Notes: generated from the letters alone by a model not told the origin. DNA of 64,000 nt from RAM1 sp050247515 (GCA_050247515.1 JBFWUB010000001.1:62001-126000), one strand, 5' to 3'; shown: positions 18,062 to 26,739, counted from the first letter of the stretch. Numbers and translations are program-made.

Positions 18062-19792
18062 TCAAGCCAGGCCGGGATTGCCCTGCATGCCCACCAGGCG
18101 CGGCACATTGGGTTTGCGGGCAGAAATGCGGCCATTGCGCGCCTTCAGCCACTGCTCCACAACCTCCCACACCTGCTTGTTGCCGGCCGTTCGCGCCTCT
18201 TCGGCCACCGGCGCCCAGCCGGCCACCTTGTAGCGCCGCCCTGCCTCGATGGGCTTGCCGTTGAGTTGCATGGCGGTGATGCGCTGACCCATGCCAGCCA
18301 GCGGGTCACAGGTGTACTGCAGACCGCCCACGCGCACCATGTCACCGCCCTGCTGGTAATAGGGGTCGGGGTTGAAGAGGTTGTCGGCTACGTCTTCCAG
18401 CACGGTCTTCAGGGTCTCGCCGGTCATTTCTGTGACGGTTGCGTACGAATAGGTCGTGGCGGTCATGTCCATCAACCACTCGCGCGTGATCGCCTGCCCC
18501 GACAGCAACGAGGTACCCCAGCGAAAGCCGGGCGAGAACGCAATCTCGGCGCCCTGCACGTCCATCAACGCGTCCAGCAGCAACTGGTCGCCGGTGCCGT
18601 TGAAATTGCCCCGGCGGTACAGCGTGCCTTCGGTCACGCCCAGCTTCTCGGCCAAACTGGTTTCATATGGCGCACGCAACTTGCTGATCAGCGCGTCCAT
18701 GTCAGGGTCGGCTGGCAGCATGTTGGAAAACACGGGCAGCAACCGGTACCGGAAGTCGCTCACCCGCCCGCCCTTCACGTCAAAGTCCATGACGCCGAGG
18801 AACTTGCCGTTGGAGCCGGCGTTGGTCACCAGCGTCTGGCCGCTCCTGTTGGTTACCACGCTGGCAACAGGCATGCCATCGTGCGTGTGCCCGCCCATGA
18901 TCGCGTCAATCCCTGTCACACGGCCGGCCATCTTCAGGTCCACATCCATGCCGTTGTGGCTGAGCACCACGACGACCTGGGCGCCTTTGCCACGGACCTC
19001 GTCCACCATCTTCTGCATGTTGTCGTCCTGGATGCCGAAGGTCCAGTCAGCCACCATGTAGCGCGGGTTGGCGATGGGCGTGTAGGGAAATGCCTGGCCA
19101 ATGATGGCGCAGGGCACGCCGTTGATCTCGCGGATCACGTAGGGCGGGAACACCGGGTCGCCGAAATCATTGGTCTTGACGTTCTGGGCAATGAAGTCGA
19201 CCTTGCCCTTGAAGTCTTTCTCAATGATTTCCTTGACGCGCTCCATGCCCAGCGTGAACTCCCAGTGCCCCGTCATCACATCCACGCCCAACGCCTTGCA
19301 GGCATCCACCATATCCTGGCCTTTGGTCCACAAAGCCGTGCCGGAACCCTGCCAGGTGTCACCGCCGTCCAGCAGCAGCGCGCCCGGGCGGCTGGCTTTC
19401 ATGCGCTTGACCAGCGTAGCCAGGTGCGCGAAGCCGCCCACCTTGCCGTAACGCCGCGCGGCCTTGTCAAAGTCGAGGTACGTCAGCGCATGGGCCTGGG
19501 CAGTGCCTGGGCGGACTTTCGCAGTCTTCAGCAGGTGCTCGCCCACCAGATGCGGCAACTGCCCCTTCATGCCGGCGATGCCCAGATTGACGCTGGGCTC
19601 GCGGAAATAGATGGGTTTGAGCTGCGCGTGGCAGTCGGTCATGTGCAGGAATGACACATTGCCAAAACGCGGCGCCTCGTACAGGCGATCGGCTGCCGTT
19701 GCCGCGTCGGCGTCGGCATGCTGGCCCAGCGCCATGCCGGCCATGGTGCCGGCGCCCAGTACCTGGAAGAACTCGCGTTTGGTTAGATTCAT
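18062..19792 (-). CDS. soxB: SoxB, thiosulfohydrolase of the Sox system
   Basis: 576 residues. Periplasmic di-manganese hydrolase that releases sulfate from the S-sulfonate on SoxY. The 5'-nucleotidase-like metal ligands are in order: TDCHAQ (about 52-57), DGGDTWQGSG, GHWEFTLG, SHNGMDVD and GGHTHDGMP. The family helical part DKAARRYGKVGGFAHL is present. The N-terminus MNLTKREFFQVLGAGTMAGMALG resembles a Tat-type signal, although only one arginine of the usual pair is present (KR). It is the last gene of the minus-strand sox operon, separated from soxX by a terminator-like hairpin. Confidence 0.97.
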   Translation of the reverse strand: MNLTKREFFQVLGAGTMAGMALGQHADADAATAADRLYEAPRFGNVSFLHMTDCHAQLKPIYFREPSVNLGIAGMKGQLPHLVGEHLLKTAKVRPGTAQAHALTYLDFDKAARRYGKVGGFAHLATLVKRMKASRPGALLLDGGDTWQGSGTALWTKGQDMVDACKALGVDVMTGHWEFTLGMERVKEIIEKDFKGKVDFIAQNVKTNDFGDPVFPPYVIREINGVPCAIIGQAFPYTPIANPRYMVADWTFGIQDDNMQKMVDEVRGKGAQVVVVLSHNGMDVDLKMAGRVTGIDAIMGGHTHDGMPVASVVTNRSGQTLVTNAGSNGKFLGVMDFDVKGGRVSDFRYRLLPVFSNMLPADPDMDALISKLRAPYETSLAEKLGVTEGTLYRRGNFNGTGDQLLLDALMDVQGAEIAFSPGFRWGTSLLSGQAITREWLMDMTATTYSYATVTEMTGETLKTVLEDVADNLFNPDPYYQQGGDMVRVGGLQYTCDPLAGMGQRITAMQLNGKPIEAGRRYKVAGWAPVAEEARTAGNKQVWEVVEQWLKARNGRISARKPNVPRLVGMQGNPGLA

Positions 19793-19816
19793 AATTCCGC
19801 AATCAATGATGGAAGG

Positions 19817-19846
19817 CGCAAAACAAAGCCCGGCACGCAGCCGGGC
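19817..19846 (-). terminator. Terminator-like hairpin between soxX and soxB
   Basis: On the minus strand a perfect 7-bp GC stem (GCCCGGC, 5-base loop, GCCGGGC) at 19828-19846 is followed by TTTGTTTT. It lies 9 bases after the soxX stop and 25 bases before the soxB ATG. It therefore looks like an intrinsic terminator or attenuator inside the operon, which could lower soxB expression relative to soxCDYZAX. Confidence 0.7.
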
Positions 19847-19854
19847 ATTTGTGA

Positions 19855-20508
19855 TTACTGGTTAACGGGCGACGCCGGGTCCAGCAGCAAGGCCATGACG
19901 TGTTTGATCTGCTCCTCGTTGAGCACGCCCATGTGGCCGGCGCGCGGCATGTTGGAGCAGGCGTTGTAGGCCTTGGCGTTGTAGATCTTGCCCCAGGTGT
20001 ATTCGACGATCGCCCTGGACGCCGCGCTGTTCGGGTCGGTCACGCCGCGGATCTTGCCGTAGTTCAGCAGGCTGGGGCCGATCGTGCCGAACGAGATTTC
20101 CTTCTTGTCCATCTGGTGGCAGTTGTAGCAATTGCCGCCGTTGACCGTCTGCGCCGTGTCGGTCCAGGTCTGGCCGCGACCGCTTTGGGCGATGCGTTCG
20201 CCCTGCTTCCAGTCGCCCAGGAACTTGCCGTCCGACGGCCACTTGATTTTCTTCATCTCGGCGGCTTCAAGCGCCTCGGCCACTTTCTTGTCCAGCGGCT
20301 TGCCCGCCACATCGGCGGCGTTGCAGGCCTTGAGTGTGTCGTCAACCTGGGTGATGCGCTCGACCTTGGCGATGCCCTTGGTCTGGAATGACGACTGGAT
20401 CAACTGGTCAGTCAGTTTGTCCAGTTCAGCGGTGGGTGGCAGGCTGGCACAACCCGCCACGGCGGCAGCGGCCAGCAAAGACAAGGCAATGGTGTGGATT
20501 TTCTTCAT
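19855..20508 (-). CDS. soxX: SoxX, monohaem c-type cytochrome subunit of SoxAX (lipobox-bearing)
   Basis: 217 residues from the ATG at 20508, which has an AGGAG site just upstream; a longer frame to 20568 is rejected. The haem motif is CYNCH (C127, C130, H131), and a methionine ligand is expected in NMPRAGHMG. SoxAX joins thiosulfate to the SoxY cysteine with release of two electrons. The signal sequence ends in AVAGC (C20) followed by Ala-Ser, which reads as a lipoprotein signal. SoxX would then be membrane-anchored instead of soluble. It lies 16 bases after soxA. Confidence 0.93.
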   Translation of the reverse strand: MKKIHTIALSLLAAAAVAGCASLPPTAELDKLTDQLIQSSFQTKGIAKVERITQVDDTLKACNAADVAGKPLDKKVAEALEAAEMKKIKWPSDGKFLGDWKQGERIAQSGRGQTWTDTAQTVNGGNCYNCHQMDKKEISFGTIGPSLLNYGKIRGVTDPNSAASRAIVEYTWGKIYNAKAYNACSNMPRAGHMGVLNEEQIKHVMALLLDPASPVNQ

Positions 20509-20524
20509 TCGGGGCTCCTGGGCT

Positions 20525-21337
20525 TCAGCGCTTGACCGTGGGGACGGCCGACTTGGCACCCTTGGCATTCACGCCAAGGTAGGTGCTGAGCGCGGCCAGG
20601 GCATCACTGCCGAACTTCGGCTCGGGAAAGCGCTGCTGGCGGTAGCAGTCGTTCAGGCGCAGTTGCATGGACCACATCTGGCCGTTTGAGACACGGTAGG
20701 CCGGCCAGGCTGCAAAGCCTACGCCGTCGCCCGGGTTCTTGCTCAGGATGGGCAGGTCCTGCAGGCGGATGCGCTTGCCCTCTTCGCCGTGACATGACGC
20801 GCACGAAAAATCGTGCGTGCCGCCACGCTGGAAGAACAGTCGCTTGCCCACCTCGTAGGCCACGCGCTCTTCCTGGGTGGATTGCGGCAGGTTGAACGCC
20901 AGGCCCTTGGACTGCGACGACACCCAGGTGGCCAGTGCAGTCACATTGGCCATCTCACCACGGCCAAACGGCGTTCTGGAAATCTCGTCGGCATTGAAGC
21001 CCTGCAGCGTCGCCATGCAATGCACGATGCGCGTTTCCAGGTCCTGCACCTTTTTGACGTCGGCGAAATACCGCGGCAACTCGACGAAAACGCCCTTGAC
21101 GACGCCAGACCCCTTGCCCAGGTCGCATTGCTCCAGCGAAGCAGCCTTCGGCCCGCGCTTTTGCTTCCAGAGGTCTTCACCCTTGGCCTCGAACAGCTCG
21201 GCGGGGTTGCCATCGGCCAGCATGGCACGGTATTCCTCGATGGCCTGGATGGATGTTTTGGCGGGGGCTTGCTGCGCGAACGCCGTTGTCGCGCAAATGG
21301 CCGCCGCAGCGGCGATCACGATGCCTGATTTACTCAT
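20525..21337 (-). CDS. soxA: SoxA, monohaem form of the SoxAX catalytic subunit
   Basis: 270 residues with a signal peptide (MSKSGIVIAAAAAICATTAFA). There is only one CxxCH (C179, C182, H183). The region of the first haem of di-haem SoxA instead has isolated C71 and C107, which may form a disulfide. The cysteine ligand of the active haem is C231 (QLRLNDCYRQQR), the residue that is persulfidated in known SoxA structures. An AGAGGA ribosome site precedes the ATG. The gene lies between soxZ and soxX. Contrast with the di-haem SoxA at 46612-47373. Confidence 0.95.
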   Translation of the reverse strand: MSKSGIVIAAAAAICATTAFAQQAPAKTSIQAIEEYRAMLADGNPAELFEAKGEDLWKQKRGPKAASLEQCDLGKGSGVVKGVFVELPRYFADVKKVQDLETRIVHCMATLQGFNADEISRTPFGRGEMANVTALATWVSSQSKGLAFNLPQSTQEERVAYEVGKRLFFQRGGTHDFSCASCHGEEGKRIRLQDLPILSKNPGDGVGFAAWPAYRVSNGQMWSMQLRLNDCYRQQRFPEPKFGSDALAALSTYLGVNAKGAKSAVPTVKR

Positions 21338-21410
21338 GTCGTCCTCTTTCTGGTTGTCGTGGATTGCACCCTGCCTGTCGCCGCTCCCCCGCGGTCATGC
21401 GTCGTCCGGT

Positions 21411-21722
21411 TCAGGACACTACGGCTTCGTCGGTCCGCGTATCGCCCTTGTTGTCTTTCCAGGTCACGGCGACTTTGTCACCGGCCTTGGCGCCCTTCAA
21501 GGTGAACTGCAGGAACGGGTTCTTGGAAACTGCCGGGCCCCATTCTGCCGAGAAAACCGGCTTGCCGTTGAGGGTGGCGGTCACGTCAGTGATATGCCAG
21601 GCGGGGATGGTCTTGCCGGAGGCGTCCTTGCGCTGGCCGGTTTCCATTTCGTGGCTCATGAGGACACGGACGGTTGCGTTGCCGCCGGCTGCTTGGGCGC
21701 GAATGCGCATCGGTTCTGCCAT
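21411..21722 (-). CDS. soxZ: SoxZ, partner of the SoxY sulfur carrier
   Basis: 103 residues, leaderless as usual because SoxZ is exported bound to SoxY. It is an immunoglobulin-like beta protein. LMSHEMETGQRKDASGKTIPAWHI and NPFLQFTLKGAKAGDKVAVTWKDNKG are typical blocks. SoxZ forms the heterodimer that presents the SoxY C-terminal cysteine to SoxAX, SoxB and SoxCD. It follows soxY by 54 bases and precedes soxA. Confidence 0.97.
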   Translation of the reverse strand: MAEPMRIRAQAAGGNATVRVLMSHEMETGQRKDASGKTIPAWHITDVTATLNGKPVFSAEWGPAVSKNPFLQFTLKGAKAGDKVAVTWKDNKGDTRTDEAVVS

Positions 21723-21776
21723 GATTTGACTCCTGATATCTGTTGCGTTGAAGTGCGTATGCGGGTTGGCGCGCGG

Positions 21777-22232
21777 TCAGCCGCCGCAGCCGCCGAGCGT
21801 GACCTTGACTTCCTTCTTGGCGAACAGCGTGCGGCCGTCGTTCATGATGGCAACGGCGTAGACATCCGACGACTGGCCCATCTTGGCCCGGGTCTGGAAA
21901 TTGGGCACCACGGCATCCGACGTGTTGAACATCGCCACCAGCGCGTTGGGGTTCTTTTCGACCAGGATCAGCAGGTGCTTCACACCTGCCAGCGAGGAGG
22001 CCACACCCAGAGGCACAACGGCGCCGTTTTCGGCGATGTCCGGACCGGTCAGCGTCACGTCCTTGCTCTCGGTCGGGGCGCCACCGCCAAAAGCCTTGGC
22101 GGCATCGGCCACGGTCTTGGCGTCAAACGCCGCCTTGTTGAACGCATGGGCATGTTGCGGGAACAGGCCCACAGATGCCAGCAGGCCGGCCACAGCAGCG
22201 CTGCGTTTGAGAGTCTCGCGACGGGTTTGCAT
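21777..22232 (-). CDS. soxY: SoxY, covalent sulfur carrier with canonical GGCGG arm
   Basis: 151 residues. The N-terminus MQTRRETLKRSAAVAGLLASVG is a twin-arginine signal, needed to export the folded SoxYZ dimer. The protein ends exactly in GGCGG with the carrier cysteine at C149, to which thiosulfate and its oxidation intermediates are bound. KHLLILVEKNPNALVAMF is the typical core. It is followed by soxZ. Confidence 0.97.
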   Translation of the reverse strand: MQTRRETLKRSAAVAGLLASVGLFPQHAHAFNKAAFDAKTVADAAKAFGGGAPTESKDVTLTGPDIAENGAVVPLGVASSLAGVKHLLILVEKNPNALVAMFNTSDAVVPNFQTRAKMGQSSDVYAVAIMNDGRTLFAKKEVKVTLGGCGG

Positions 22233-22304
22233 GGATTGCTCCTTTGATTAAGCGAATACTAATGAAAGATGGAGGGCAAGAGGATCAGGAATATCCCTGT
22301 GGAC

Positions 22305-23414
22305 TTACTGCTTGCGTGCACCTGCTGCCAGCCATGCGGCGATGGCTTTTGCATCAGCGTCAGGCAATGTCTGTGCCGGCATGGGAATCGCTCCCCAGAC
22401 GCCGGTGCCACCTGACTTGATTTTACCGGCGAGGTAGTCGGTGCTGCCCGCGTGCTTTTTGGCAATGTCAGCCCAGCTGGGCCCCACCAGCTTGCGGTCC
22501 GCCGCATGGCATGCGGTGCAGGTGTGCTTTTGCGCCAGCGCCTGAGCTGCCTTGGCATCCGCACCGCCGGCACTGGCTGGCTGCGCGGTTGGCGCGCTGG
22601 CCGGGGCTGCGGCAACAGTCTGCGGGGCCGCCGGGACGGCGCCGCGTGACGCCTCGGGCACCAGGGTCTGGGCACCGCGCTGCGGGCCCACCAGCCGGTT
22701 CTGCTCAGCCAGGTTGCCATGGGCATTGCGCGCAAAGTCGGGCAGGATGGAAGCCACCCTGGGCTCCACCGCGCAGTTGCTCATGCAGGAAATGCCCTGC
22801 ACGTCAGGCTTCACGGTACCGCCGAGCTCCTTGCCGGGCCACAGGCCATGCGCGGTGGACATGCCATTTCGGTTGGGCAGGCGCTTCTGGACTTCAGCCA
22901 TGTTTTTGTCCGACAGCGTGAAATCGTCCGGCACCACGCCGCCCAGGTTCAGGATGAACGCGGTGACCGCGTAAACCTCTTCCACGGTCAGCGACTTGGG
23001 CTGGGTCCAGGGCATGGCGCGGTTGATGTAGTCCCACAGCGTGGACACCGTCGGCAGCTTCATCAATGTGGTGCGCCCGGGAAATGAGGGGTCTTTCAGC
23101 CGCGCCACACGACCGGTCAGGACATCGTCCCTGGTCGTGCCGCCCACAATGGGGCTGAACACTTCATTCGATTCGCCAAAAACGCCGTGGCAGGACGCGC
23201 ACTTCCCTTCCCAGACCTCCTGCCCCCTGGCAACCGAGCCCGCACCCGCGGGCAAGCCCTTGAAGTCCGGGCGCACGTCGATGTCCCAAGCCTGGATCTC
23301 CTTGGGCGTGGCGCCGCGGCCCACCCCGGGATAGGCGGCTTTGCCTTGCGCCAGGGCCATGCCGCCCAGGCACACCAGCATCAAAGCCAGGATGGAGTTA
23401 CGAAAGCTGGACAT
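22305..23414 (-). CDS. soxD: SoxD, di-haem cytochrome c subunit of sulfane dehydrogenase
   Basis: 369 residues with a signal peptide (to about LALAQG, 23). Two haem sites: CASCH (C72, C75, H76) in the N-terminal domain and CTACH (C299, C302, H303) in the C-terminal domain. An Ala/Pro-rich linker (about 255-285) separates them. SoxD passes the six electrons from sulfane sulfur oxidation in SoxC to small cytochromes. The start overlaps the soxC stop by 17 bp. Its presence with SoxC indicates complete oxidation of thiosulfate to sulfate without sulfur globules. Confidence 0.95.
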   Translation of the reverse strand: MSSFRNSILALMLVCLGGMALAQGKAAYPGVGRGATPKEIQAWDIDVRPDFKGLPAGAGSVARGQEVWEGKCASCHGVFGESNEVFSPIVGGTTRDDVLTGRVARLKDPSFPGRTTLMKLPTVSTLWDYINRAMPWTQPKSLTVEEVYAVTAFILNLGGVVPDDFTLSDKNMAEVQKRLPNRNGMSTAHGLWPGKELGGTVKPDVQGISCMSNCAVEPRVASILPDFARNAHGNLAEQNRLVGPQRGAQTLVPEASRGAVPAAPQTVAAAPASAPTAQPASAGGADAKAAQALAQKHTCTACHAADRKLVGPSWADIAKKHAGSTDYLAGKIKSGGTGVWGAIPMPAQTLPDADAKAIAAWLAAGARKQ

Positions 23415-24765
23415 TCTTCACCTCGCCGTTTTCCTGCACCAGCCAGGTCTGGATGGCGTTGTTGTGGTAGATCGAACGCGTTCCACGCACGGCGCGCAGC
23501 TGGCGGTAGGTGGCCTGCACGTGCCCCGTCTCGTCCGTCGCGCGGCTCTGGATCAGCGCCGGCTTGCCGTCCCAAACCCAGTCCAGGTTGAAGCGCGTGA
23601 GGCATTTGGACAGCACCGGCCCCTCCATGCGCGCCTGTCGCCAGTTGCGACCGCCGTCCACCGACACATCCACGCGTCGCACCTTGCCGCGACCGGACCA
23701 GGCCAGGCCGCTGACGTTGTAGAAGCCCTTGTCCAGCAGCACCTGCCCGCCCGAGGGCGTGGTCACCACGCTCTTGACCTCCTGCACCGAGCTGTACTGG
23801 CGGTGGGTGCCGTCCGGCATCAGGTCCACGTAGTGGATGGCCTCGTCCTTGGTGGCCCAGGGCTTGTCCCCCACTTCCAGGCGGCGCAGGTACTTGACCC
23901 AGCTCACACCCTGGACACCCGGCACCACCAGGCGCAGCGGGTAACCGTTTTCGGGGCGCAGCATCTCGCCGTTCTGGCCATAGGCGACCAGCACCTCGCC
24001 CGAAGTGATCTGGCTCATGGGAATCGTGCGCGTCATCGACGAGCCGTCCGCGCCCTCGGCCAGCACAAATTTGCCGTTCTTCAGGTCAGCGCCCGCCATC
24101 TCCAGCAGGCGGATCAGCGGCACGCCGGTGAATTCACTGCACGACAGCATGCCGTGGGTGTACTGGCAGGTGGGCACGGCCACGTTGCCCCATTCCATGC
24201 CGGTGTTGGCGCCGCATTCAATGAAATGAAAACGCGACACCGATGGCAGGCGCATGATCTCGTCCATGGTGAACACCATGGGCTTGCCCACCATGCCGTG
24301 GATCATCAGGCGGTGCTTCGACGGGTCAATATCCCACCAGCCCTGGTGATGGCGCTCAAAATGCAACCCGCTGGGGGTGACGATGCCAAACAGCGACTGC
24401 AGCGGCGCAAAAGATACCGACGACTGCGCAGTCTGCGTCAGCCCCGGGCTTTGGCGGCGCTGGACGTTGACCTCGTACCTGGACGGTTTGCCATAGCCGT
24501 CGGTGGCCACCGCCTGGCCCAGGCCTTTGGAGTGCTCAGGCAGTTCCAGGATGTTCGGGTCGCCGCCATCGGCCGCTACCGGGTTGGCCTGTGCCAGGGC
24601 CGCACCACCGGCCGTGGCCGCCGCGGCAGCCGCAAATGCATTGCGGATGAAATCACGCCGCCCACGTCTGCTCTCGGCAAAAACGGTGCGAACGCCTTCG
24701 CGATCCAGAAAATTTTCTGGCGCCTTCTGGATCCGCCCGGGCTGGGTCTGATCGTCTGATTTCAC
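23398..24765 (-). CDS. soxC: SoxC, molybdopterin subunit of sulfane dehydrogenase
   Basis: 455 residues from a GTG at 24765. An AAGGAGA site stands 6 bases upstream, and the GTG overlaps the soxR stop as GTGA; the longer frame to 24840 lies inside soxR and is rejected. A twin-arginine signal is at RRGRRDFIRNAFAAAAAATAGGAALA. It belongs to the sulfite-oxidase family. The molybdenum-ligand cysteine is C184 in FHFIECGANTG, and the dimerisation domain is C-terminal. It oxidises the SoxY-bound sulfane sulfur. Confidence 0.96.
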   Translation of the reverse strand: MKSDDQTQPGRIQKAPENFLDREGVRTVFAESRRGRRDFIRNAFAAAAAATAGGAALAQANPVAADGGDPNILELPEHSKGLGQAVATDGYGKPSRYEVNVQRRQSPGLTQTAQSSVSFAPLQSLFGIVTPSGLHFERHHQGWWDIDPSKHRLMIHGMVGKPMVFTMDEIMRLPSVSRFHFIECGANTGMEWGNVAVPTCQYTHGMLSCSEFTGVPLIRLLEMAGADLKNGKFVLAEGADGSSMTRTIPMSQITSGEVLVAYGQNGEMLRPENGYPLRLVVPGVQGVSWVKYLRRLEVGDKPWATKDEAIHYVDLMPDGTHRQYSSVQEVKSVVTTPSGGQVLLDKGFYNVSGLAWSGRGKVRRVDVSVDGGRNWRQARMEGPVLSKCLTRFNLDWVWDGKPALIQSRATDETGHVQATYRQLRAVRGTRSIYHNNAIQTWLVQENGEVKNVQLS

Positions 24766-25109
24766 GCGTTCTCCTTGGAAATTTGGCTGGGGTCCCAGGG
24801 TGCGGGCAAACCCGGAAGCAGGCTGCGCACCGCCACACACAGCAGCGGCACTGTTTCGGCGTTGACCCGGTAGAAAACCTGAGAGCCTTCACGGCGGCGC
24901 GCCACCAGGCCCGCGCGGTACAGCAAGCCCAGGTGCTGGGACATGTTGGGCTGCGCCACGCCCACGCGCTGCCTGAGCTGCGCCACATTCAGTTCATTGC
25001 GGCACAACTCGTCCACGATACGCAGCCGCGCCGGCGTGGAAAGCAGGCTGAAGACTTCCGCCGCCTTTTCAAACACCTGCATCGACACGTCGAAGGTGCC
25101 GCCACTCAT
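24762..25109 (-). CDS. soxR: SoxR-like ArsR-family repressor of the sox operon
   Basis: 115 residues from the ATG at 25109; the upstream extension overlaps the thioredoxin gene and is not ArsR-like. A winged helix-turn-helix dimer is predicted, with recognition helix QPNMSQHLGLLYRAGLV (53-69). C36 (in the helix before NVAQL) and C91 are 55 residues apart and align with C52 and C107 of the second ArsR at 30072-30443. That suggests a thiol/persulfide switch, but the positions differ from the BigR/SqrR cysteine pair as I recall it. Directly upstream is an 18-bp inverted repeat, a probable autoregulatory operator. Coupled by GTGA overlap to soxC. Confidence 0.9.
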   Translation of the reverse strand: MSGGTFDVSMQVFEKAAEVFSLLSTPARLRIVDELCRNELNVAQLRQRVGVAQPNMSQHLGLLYRAGLVARRREGSQVFYRVNAETVPLLCVAVRSLLPGLPAPWDPSQISKENA

Positions 25110-25110
25110 T

Positions 25111-25128
25111 TGTATATCCGGATATTCA
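25111..25128. promoter_or_regulatory. Palindromic operator candidate of the sox operon
   Basis: TGTATATCCGGATATTCA contains the perfect 12-bp palindrome ATATCCGGATAT (25114-25125) with matching outer TG/CA. It lies immediately before the soxR ATG and downstream of a -10-like TATATT on the minus strand (25142-25137). A repressor bound here would block the soxR-CDYZAXB promoter. No good -35 is visible. Confidence 0.6.
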
Positions 25129-25257
25129 CAAGCGCTAATATATAGGACAGCCAAACGATCTGGATCAGGGTTTACACCGACGCGGTCGGCACCAAATGAA
25201 AGAGCACGGCCGGATCCGGCCGCTTGCGTCTTGTTGCGGTTCGTACCGGGTGCAGCT

Positions 25258-25725
25258 TCAGTTCCTGACCGCACGCAGCGCCGCAGCCATCCGGTCGTCC
25301 AGGTAAGCACTGTAGAAGTCCGCCATGTAGCCGCTCAGCCGGGGCGCGACTTCACGCCCGCCGGGACCAATGAACAGCACCACAGGCGCCACGCTGGCAC
25401 CGAGGCTGCGCACCAGCGCGCCATGGGTCGTCGCCAGGCCATCCAGTGCCGTCACGGCCCGCGTGCTGCGCATGTCCAGCTGCACCACACGTTGGCCCTG
25501 CGTGTCGCGCAACGGCCCCAGGTGGGCGTCGCGCACGTCGCGGCAAAAGGGGCAACCCTCCAGGCTGACCATCACCACCAATGGGCGGCCTGAGGCCAGC
25601 GCAAGGGCCAGCTCGCGCGGCAGGTCCTGCGCGCGGGCCAGCTCCACCCGGCCCTGCGCCGCGGCAGGCAGCCACGCCAGACCCGCCAACAGGCTAACGG
25701 TCCACTGCCTGCGTCGGCGATTCAC
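25258..25725 (-). CDS. Periplasmic thioredoxin-fold protein (SoxW-like)
   Basis: 155 residues with a signal peptide (MNRRRRQWTVSLLAGLAWLPAAAQG). A thioredoxin-like domain carries the active disulfide CPFC (C58, C61) in SLEGCPFCRDVRDAHLGPL and the cis-proline region ASVAPVVLFIGPGG. SoxW-type proteins beside sox genes are thought to keep SoxYZ thiols reduced. The start overlaps the metallo-hydrolase gene by ATGA, and soxR begins 148 bases downstream. The family is clear; the SoxW role is taken from context. Confidence 0.82.
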   Translation of the reverse strand: MNRRRRQWTVSLLAGLAWLPAAAQGRVELARAQDLPRELALALASGRPLVVMVSLEGCPFCRDVRDAHLGPLRDTQGQRVVQLDMRSTRAVTALDGLATTHGALVRSLGASVAPVVLFIGPGGREVAPRLSGYMADFYSAYLDDRMAAALRAVRN

Positions 25726-26714
25726 CTGGCTTCCCGTTCCATCAGCAAATAGGTGTTGTAGGCGTTCATGCGGTTGGCCACGCCAAACAGCGGCAGCTTC
25801 TCGAACGCCGACCAGTCGGCCGCCCTGTAGGCCTCTTCAAACGGGTCCAGGTTGCGGGCCGCCTCGCCCATGACGCTGCGCAGGTGCGACAGGTAGTCGC
25901 GCGTGAGCTGCATGTCCTGGCGGGCCTGGGTCGACATGGGGCCATGACCCGGCACGATGACAGCGGCGTCAAAAGCCAGCAACTGGTCCAGCGCCTTGAT
26001 CCACTGGCGGCTGTCGGCCTGCCCGACGAACGGCACACGCGCGCGAAACACCAGGTCGCCAGCAAACAGCACCTTGTCCTGCGGCAGGTACACCACCAGG
26101 TCTTCGGGTGTGTGGGACGGCCCCACGGGCCGTATCTGCAGTGTCACGCCGCCAATGACCAGATCGCGCGGGCCATCCAGCCAGTCATCGGCCTCCACCA
26201 GCCGGGTCTGCGCATTGACCCAGGGCGCCAGCTCGGTGCGCGAGGCTTCCAGGCGCAGCCGCGCCGTGTCGGAGTGCAGGTATTCACGCGCCGCCGTGTG
26301 GGCGATGATGCGCGCGCCCGCGGCCTTGAATGCCTGCAGGCCATAGATGTGATCGGCGTGGTAGTGGGTCACGATCACGTGCGTGACACGCTTGCCGGTC
26401 TGGCGGGCGATCTCCGCGATCAGCCGCCCGGCCAGTGCCGGCGAACCCAGCGCATCGATGACGACCACCCCGTCGCGCGTGGTCACATAGCCCGCGTTGG
26501 AGATGAAATTCTGGTTGGCCGCTGTACCCAGGGCTGACAGGCCCTCGACGTACCGGGCGTGGGCCGACACGGTCTGGGACGTCAGGGCCGGCGCTGCACC
26601 TGATTGGGCCTGCGCCCCTGCAACACCCAGCCACAACGCTGCCAGCAGCCCGGCCCGGCGCACCAGATTGGAGGCGACTTGATATCCATCAACCCGCCCC
26701 GAAAGCAGCTTCAT
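25722..26714 (-). CDS. Exported metallo-beta-lactamase-fold hydrolase (SoxH-like)
   Basis: 330 residues from the ATG at 26714; in-frame ATGs at 26732 and 26723 are alternatives. The 36-residue N-terminus ends in LWLGVAGAQA, a signal peptide. The zinc-binding motif THYHADHIYG and a later VPGHGP identify the metallo-beta-lactamase fold. Such enzymes (SoxH and the zinc hydrolases of quinoprotein systems) accompany sox or methylotrophy genes with no settled substrate; glutathione persulfide or thioester hydrolysis are possible. It is the first gene of the minus-strand unit and divergent from the transporter. Confidence 0.82.
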   Translation of the reverse strand: MKLLSGRVDGYQVASNLVRRAGLLAALWLGVAGAQAQSGAAPALTSQTVSAHARYVEGLSALGTAANQNFISNAGYVTTRDGVVVIDALGSPALAGRLIAEIARQTGKRVTHVIVTHYHADHIYGLQAFKAAGARIIAHTAAREYLHSDTARLRLEASRTELAPWVNAQTRLVEADDWLDGPRDLVIGGVTLQIRPVGPSHTPEDLVVYLPQDKVLFAGDLVFRARVPFVGQADSRQWIKALDQLLAFDAAVIVPGHGPMSTQARQDMQLTRDYLSHLRSVMGEAARNLDPFEEAYRAADWSAFEKLPLFGVANRMNAYNTYLLMEREAR

Positions 26715-26723
26715 ACCATTCAT

Positions 26724-26739
26724 ATAAGCCACATCTTAT
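26724..26739. promoter_or_regulatory. Inverted repeat in the divergent hydrolase/transporter promoter region
   Basis: ATAAG-N6-CTTAT lies between the divergently read start codons at 26714 (minus) and 26757 (plus). The short AT-rich intergenic space must hold both promoters, so a shared operator is plausible. The symmetry is only 5 bp per arm and is weak evidence on its own. Confidence 0.35.

Noticed and set aside
24766..24840. Longer soxC N-terminus from the ATG at 24840
   Set aside because: It would overlap soxR coding and lacks a ribosome site; the GTG at 24765 has AAGGAGA and a GTGA overlap.
25110..25310. Longer soxR N-terminus
   Set aside because: The extra residues overlap the thioredoxin gene and the palindromic operator and do not resemble ArsR proteins.
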